A stretch of 8,948 nucleotides of DNA. It comes from DAOSVX01 sp964440405. GTDB taxonomy: Bacteria > Bacillota_I > Bacilli_A > RF39 > UBA660. The notes under the pieces were generated by a model. The model made no database searches and was not told where the DNA came from. It worked only from the letters and a program-made list of their open reading frames with translations. This document shows, one piece after another, positions 5,739-8,948 of the stretch. The stretch covers positions 1 through 8,948 of the forward strand of contig CAYTSB010000036.1 of NCBI GenBank assembly GCA_964440405.1, given 5' to 3'. Numbering within the stretch: position 1 is the stretch's first letter; every line of letters starts with the position of its first letter. The translations under genes were made by a program, and so were the position numbers.

Positions 5739-7748
5739 TTACTCTCGCATCTCTTTTTTAGTACGCATATCTAGAGTTGCTTCATTAATAGCATCATCAA
5801 TAGTCTTTAAATCATCAGTTCTCATACTATAGCCAATAGCAGCTCCATATTCATATGGTAAATGATTAAATTCTTTATAAAGTTTACGAATATAACTTAT
5901 TACTCTTTTTTGTTCATAACCAACCATATAAATTAAAAATTCATTACCATCAGTTCTAATAATATCTGAATTATCCAATTGAGTTTTAATTAAAATATTA
6001 GCCGCTGATTTAATTTGATTGTCTCCCTCATTAGTTCCATATGTATCATTAATATACTTAACATTATTTAAATCAACTACTACTGCAGCTTGGGGATAAA
6101 TGGTGTTTTTGTTCCATCCCGGAATATTTTCTGATAAATAATTTCTGTTTTTTAAAGAGGTCAACATATCAATAAACTTTATTTTGTCTTCTTTTCTAAT
6201 TTTGGTACCGATTTTAACTTTATTCCTAGATTTATAAACAAAGTATAAAACTATAAGACCAATTGCAATCATATATAAAGCATATCTAGCCAATTCAACT
6301 ATAAAAGTTCCATTAGCCTTAGTTCGACTATATGAATATAAACCTTGGTATTTTAACTCTCCCGGATCTTGAAACGCAACAAATTTAGTAAATAATTTAT
6401 TTAAAGTCGCGTCACCATTTAATTTATAATTATAACTGATATTAACAGTTTCAGTATATCTTACTGAATAATCTTTTAAAATATTATTTTGATAATATTT
6501 ATAACTGGCATTTTCTATGGCAATAATTACTCCTTGCCTTTTATATTTTTTTAATTCTTTTTCATTTTTATAAGTTTCTAATTTAGTAAATTCATGGTTT
6601 TTTAAATAGTTATAAACATTACTGTTTTCTTCCACATAAACAGTTTTGTTTTTAACAGAATTTAAAGAATTAACAACTAGATAATTATCTTTATTAGTAG
6701 CAATAGCTATTTCCGTATTATATAAAGTACTTATTTCATTAAATTTACTACCAATATTGTAATAATTAAAATATAAATCAATTTGACTTCGATCAATTGC
6801 CTTTCTTAAATCATCAGTATTACTATAATTAGTATATTTAAATTCAACATTACTGAAATCAGTAAATCTTTGTAAATAAATACTACTGATGCCACCATAA
6901 TTACCAGACATAATTACTTCAAATGGAGTACTGTTTACTGAACCATAATTATATACCTTGCTAGTTAAAATATCTTTATCTTTTTCCTGAATACTTAAAT
7001 TATTTAAAAATAATTTTAACAAATATTCATTATAATGTTTTTCAAATTTTTCATCAAGCCAGGTGTTAGCATATTTAGTTATAATAGATGTCAATTTATC
7101 ATCAGCCACAAATGATAAAGTGTAATAAAAAGGTATATCACTAAAATGATAAACTATATAATAATCATTATTCAAAATTTGATCAATTAACATATTAGCT
7201 GAAACTAATAAATAATTTAAATCACTGTTAGTTCTAAAGTCATCAATTAAAACTGTACTATTATTATATCCTATTAAATTAAGTCCACTGTAATAATTAC
7301 GAATATTATTAATATCACTATTTAAAACCCCGATTTTAGCATTTTTTAAAGAATCAATGCTGGTTACTTTTTCGTTTTTTAAAGCAACAAGAACATAATG
7401 ATCCTGATAAACAACAATATCAGTATCTTTTAATGATTGTTTAGTTGATAATGATAATCCATCAGGAACATTTCCATAAGCATAAGGTATTGGATTAATA
7501 CTAAGTTCATATTCAGTTGCCAAGTCATTTAAAAATTTAAAATAAACTCCTTCTCCGTCTTTGCCGAAAACATTTATATCATTAACTACGGCAAAATTAA
7601 TTACTGAATGCTTATTATCACTAATCCATTCTTTTTCAGACAAAGTAATACGATTACCTTCTTTAAAATAAAAGAATAAAAATAATAGTAAACTAACTAA
7701 TAATAGAGTTCCTCCTGCTATAAATATTGTTTTTCTTTTAGATTTCAT
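5739..7748 (-). CDS. Membrane receptor, tandem PBP-like domains and degenerate GGDEF
   Basis: This 669-residue protein has an N-terminal membrane anchor (about 7-28) and a large extracytoplasmic part that reads as two successive SBP_bac_3-like folds (about 48-250 and 265-465). A second membrane helix (about 482-505) and a cytoplasmic GGDEF-type domain (about 525-669) follow. The GGDEF domain keeps MLTSLKNRNYL (528-538), DLNNVKYINDTYG (559-571) and AAIGYS (636-641), including the likely metal-binding D559. The signature itself is DGNEF (600-604): the first Gly is Asp and the catalytic acidic residue is Asn. An RxxD inhibitory site is not present at the expected place. A sensor role for a small ligand such as an amino acid is inferred from architecture; cyclic-di-GMP synthesis is doubtful. 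AAGAGAGG lies four bases before the ATG, supporting this start. It lies between an unknown membrane protein gene (10-base gap) and the yihY-family gene (5-base gap). Confidence 0.85.
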   Translation of the reverse strand: MKSKRKTIFIAGGTLLLVSLLLFLFFYFKEGNRITLSEKEWISDNKHSVINFAVVNDINVFGKDGEGVYFKFLNDLATEYELSINPIPYAYGNVPDGLSLSTKQSLKDTDIVVYQDHYVLVALKNEKVTSIDSLKNAKIGVLNSDINNIRNYYSGLNLIGYNNSTVLIDDFRTNSDLNYLLVSANMLIDQILNNDYYIVYHFSDIPFYYTLSFVADDKLTSIITKYANTWLDEKFEKHYNEYLLKLFLNNLSIQEKDKDILTSKVYNYGSVNSTPFEVIMSGNYGGISSIYLQRFTDFSNVEFKYTNYSNTDDLRKAIDRSQIDLYFNYYNIGSKFNEISTLYNTEIAIATNKDNYLVVNSLNSVKNKTVYVEENSNVYNYLKNHEFTKLETYKNEKELKKYKRQGVIIAIENASYKYYQNNILKDYSVRYTETVNISYNYKLNGDATLNKLFTKFVAFQDPGELKYQGLYSYSRTKANGTFIVELARYALYMIAIGLIVLYFVYKSRNKVKIGTKIRKEDKIKFIDMLTSLKNRNYLSENIPGWNKNTIYPQAAVVVDLNNVKYINDTYGTNEGDNQIKSAANILIKTQLDNSDIIRTDGNEFLIYMVGYEQKRVISYIRKLYKEFNHLPYEYGAAIGYSMRTDDLKTIDDAINEATLDMRTKKEMRE

Positions 7749-7758
7749 AAAACCTCTC

Positions 7759-8217
7759 TTAATTATTATTGTTATTCCATACTAATGTAGCATTGTTCTT
7801 GCTCTTTGCTCCACTTAGTATAAAACCATCTTCTTTATTTTCTTTAATTGTAAATTGAAAGTCATATAATTTTTTTTCTTCATCACTAAATTCATTTAAT
7901 AATGTGGCAGCTTTCCCTTCGGATGTTATTAAGTCTGCTCCTGCTTCAAAGGTAATAGAGATATATAATATTCTACCTGATAATCTAACGCGGCAATCCT
8001 CCACTTTAGCAATTTCTTTAATTTTGTTTTCTAGTTCACTGATTTTTTTATCAGTTATTGGTACTTCTTTAATATCATCTAAACGATTGCCATAATTACT
8101 TTTATTATTTCCTTTATAAAAATAGATTAAAAGTAAAGATACAATGATAACTAGACAAATCAAAACTACCGCCATCATAATAATAAATATTCTGTTTTCT
8201 TGATAAAATTTTTTCAA
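7759..8217 (-). CDS. Small single-pass membrane protein, unknown function
   Basis: I do not recognise this family. With the TTG start at 8217 it has 152 residues: a short basic N-terminus (KKFYQENR), one strong membrane segment (about 10-34), and a soluble domain of about 115 residues. The soluble domain has a lysine/glutamate-rich helix (ISELENKIKEIAKVED), a beta-like stretch (CRVRLSGRILYISITFEAG) and an asparagine-rich end (VWNNNNN). There is no lipobox or catalytic motif. A longer reading from GTG at 8226 adds three codons, but that GTG overlaps the ribosome site AGAGGTGA, so TTG is preferred. It is the first gene after a good promoter and is followed ten bases later by the receptor gene, suggesting a shared envelope or signalling role. 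Confidence 0.7.
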   Translation of the reverse strand: MKKFYQENRIFIIMMAVVLICLVIIVSLLLIYFYKGNNKSNYGNRLDDIKEVPITDKKISELENKIKEIAKVEDCRVRLSGRILYISITFEAGADLITSEGKAATLLNEFSDEEKKLYDFQFTIKENKEDGFILSGAKSKNNATLVWNNNNN

Positions 8218-8223
8218 AAATTT

Positions 8224-8230
8224 CACCTCT
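8224..8230 (-). promoter_or_regulatory. Ribosome binding site that decides a start
   Basis: AGAGGTG followed by A matches the anti-Shine-Dalgarno complement AGGAGGTGA at all but one position. It ends six bases before the TTG codon at 8217. The in-frame GTG at 8224-8226 lies within the site itself and could not use it, so TTG is the better start. Confidence 0.7.
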
Positions 8231-8242
8231 TTTGTCTTTCTA

Positions 8243-8271
8243 ATTATACTACATTATATATTTATAAGCAA
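8243..8271 (-). promoter_or_regulatory. Sigma-70-type promoter of membrane protein-receptor-yihY operon
   Basis: On the minus strand -35 TTGCTT (8266-8271), a 17-base spacer and a perfect -10 TATAAT (8243-8248) lie in the 62-base gap after ligA. The predicted start near 8236 gives a leader of about 20 bases before the TTG start. I see no terminator between the ligA stop and this promoter, so ligA transcripts may also read into the operon. Confidence 0.8.
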
Positions 8272-8279
8272 TTTTTTAT

Positions 8280-8948
8280 TTATAATAGCTGCTTTAATTC
8301 CTCTTCATTAATTATTTTAATATTTAGTGCTTTTGCCTTATCTAATTTGTTTCCAGGGTTTTCTCCCAGAATAAGATAATCAGTTTTTTTACTTACTGAT
8401 TCAGTAATATTAGCACCATAGTTTTCTAAAATAATCTTTAATTCATCACGAGTTATAAAAGATAAAGTACCAGTAATAACAATGTTTTTATCTTTAAAAT
8501 TTTCATTAGTATTTAAATTATCAATATATTTATAATTAACACCCAATGCTATTAAATTATTAATTAATTCTATATTTTTTTCTTCCTTAAAATATTCAAC
8601 AACATTTTTAGCAAGAATATCTCCAATATCATAAATGTTTTTTAAATCCGTTTCGGTTGTATTCATTAGATCATAAATATTTAAATAATTTTTGGCAAGA
8701 ATTTTAGCAGTTTTAGCTCCTATTCCAGGAATACCTAAAGCAAATAATAGTCTTTCTAAAGAATTGGCTTTACTGTTTTCAATACTCTCTAACAAATTAT
8801 TAACACTTTTATTACCAAAACCTTCTAATTCAATTAATTCTTCTTTCCGGCTATTTAAATGATAAATATCAACAAAAGTATTAATGATTTTCAAATTGTA
8901 AAAATCTTCGACTATTCTTTCTCCTAACCCTTCGATATTCATGGCATC
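8280..8948 (-). CDS. ligA: NAD-dependent DNA ligase, C-terminal part
   Basis: This enzyme seals nicks during replication and repair using NAD+. The window holds the last 222 codons and the stop; the frame stays open through the right edge, so the gene is cut by the window and is not a short gene starting at 8942. The visible part begins DAMNIEGLG, the conserved sequence after the zinc finger. It continues with helix-hairpin-helix motifs (IEGLGER, LEGFGNK, IPGIGAK, IYDIGDI, spread over visible residues 5-115) and ends in a BRCT domain (about 150-222) with IVITGTL, YGANIT and DYLILGENPGNK. All expected C-terminal domains are present. The adenylation and OB domains lie outside the window. It ends in TAA with the next operon's promoter directly downstream. 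Confidence 0.95.
   Translation of the reverse strand, partial: DAMNIEGLGERIVEDFYNLKIINTFVDIYHLNSRKEELIELEGFGNKSVNNLLESIENSKANSLERLLFALGIPGIGAKTAKILAKNYLNIYDLMNTTETDLKNIYDIGDILAKNVVEYFKEEKNIELINNLIALGVNYKYIDNLNTNENFKDKNIVITGTLSFITRDELKIILENYGANITESVSKKTDYLILGENPGNKLDKAKALNIKIINEEELKQLL

Noticed and set aside
7904..8095. 63-codon plus-strand ORF opposite the small membrane protein gene
   Set aside because: It is antisense to a better supported gene, with no plausible promoter or ribosome site seen; most likely a shadow of low-complexity coding DNA.
8224..8226. GTG as start of the small membrane protein
   Set aside because: The codon is part of the ribosome site AGAGGTGA, leaving no spacing; the in-frame TTG at 8217 has correct spacing.
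8280..8942. Stand-alone short BRCT/HhH protein starting at the ATG at 8942
   Set aside because: The frame continues to the window edge as DAMNIEGLG, the internal ligase sequence; the gene is simply cut by the window.
176..8948. Reassigned UGA codon as in mycoplasmas
   Set aside because: All genes here end in TAA or TAG and tryptophans I checked are TGG; no in-frame TGA is needed to explain any gene, so there is no positive evidence for reassignment.

Overview
The window is a very AT-rich stretch of bacterial chromosome with every gene on the minus strand. The low GC, the Shine-Dalgarno-led genes with TAA/TAG stops, an LTA-synthase-type enzyme and an NAD-dependent DNA ligase point to a low-GC Bacillota. 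An uncultured Bacilli or Mollicutes-adjacent lineage is my best guess, but lineage cannot be fixed from this sequence alone. I saw no transposase, integrase, CRISPR array or phage gene.

Read in the direction of transcription (right to left), the window opens with the 3' end of ligA (BRCT-containing C-terminus). A good promoter follows, driving a three-gene unit: a small single-pass membrane protein of unknown function, a membrane receptor with two tandem periplasmic-binding-like domains and a degenerate GGDEF domain, and a YihY/BrkB-family membrane protein. Gene gaps in this unit are 5-10 bases and each ribosome site lies in or next to the end of the gene before it. The unit ends in a compact intergenic segment holding three consecutive inverted repeats, the last a textbook rho-independent terminator.

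A second unit then encodes an LTA-synthase-like phosphoglycerol transferase and, one base after its stop codon, a glutamine-hydrolysing asparagine synthase. A tRNA-Gly(UCC) with its own promoter and a terminal hairpin closes the left end.

The most striking feature is an exact tandem duplication of 760 bp (3479-4238 and 4239-4998, with 9 bases of shared sequence continuing to 5007). One unit spans the 3' end of the yihY gene, the whole terminator/promoter intergenic segment and the first 162 codons of the LTA-synthase-like gene. Both parental genes remain intact. The duplication adds between them a promoter-bearing, catalytic-domain-less copy of the LTA synthase membrane domain (182 codons) and a start-less yihY 3' fragment. 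The two copies are base-for-base identical, so the event is very recent, still being maintained, or an assembly artefact.

No clear new multi-gene system is visible. The best leads are the duplication and its chimeric ORF, the non-canonical DGNEF receptor, the possibly leaderless start of the LTA synthase gene, and the tight coupling of an asparagine synthase to an envelope-polymer enzyme.
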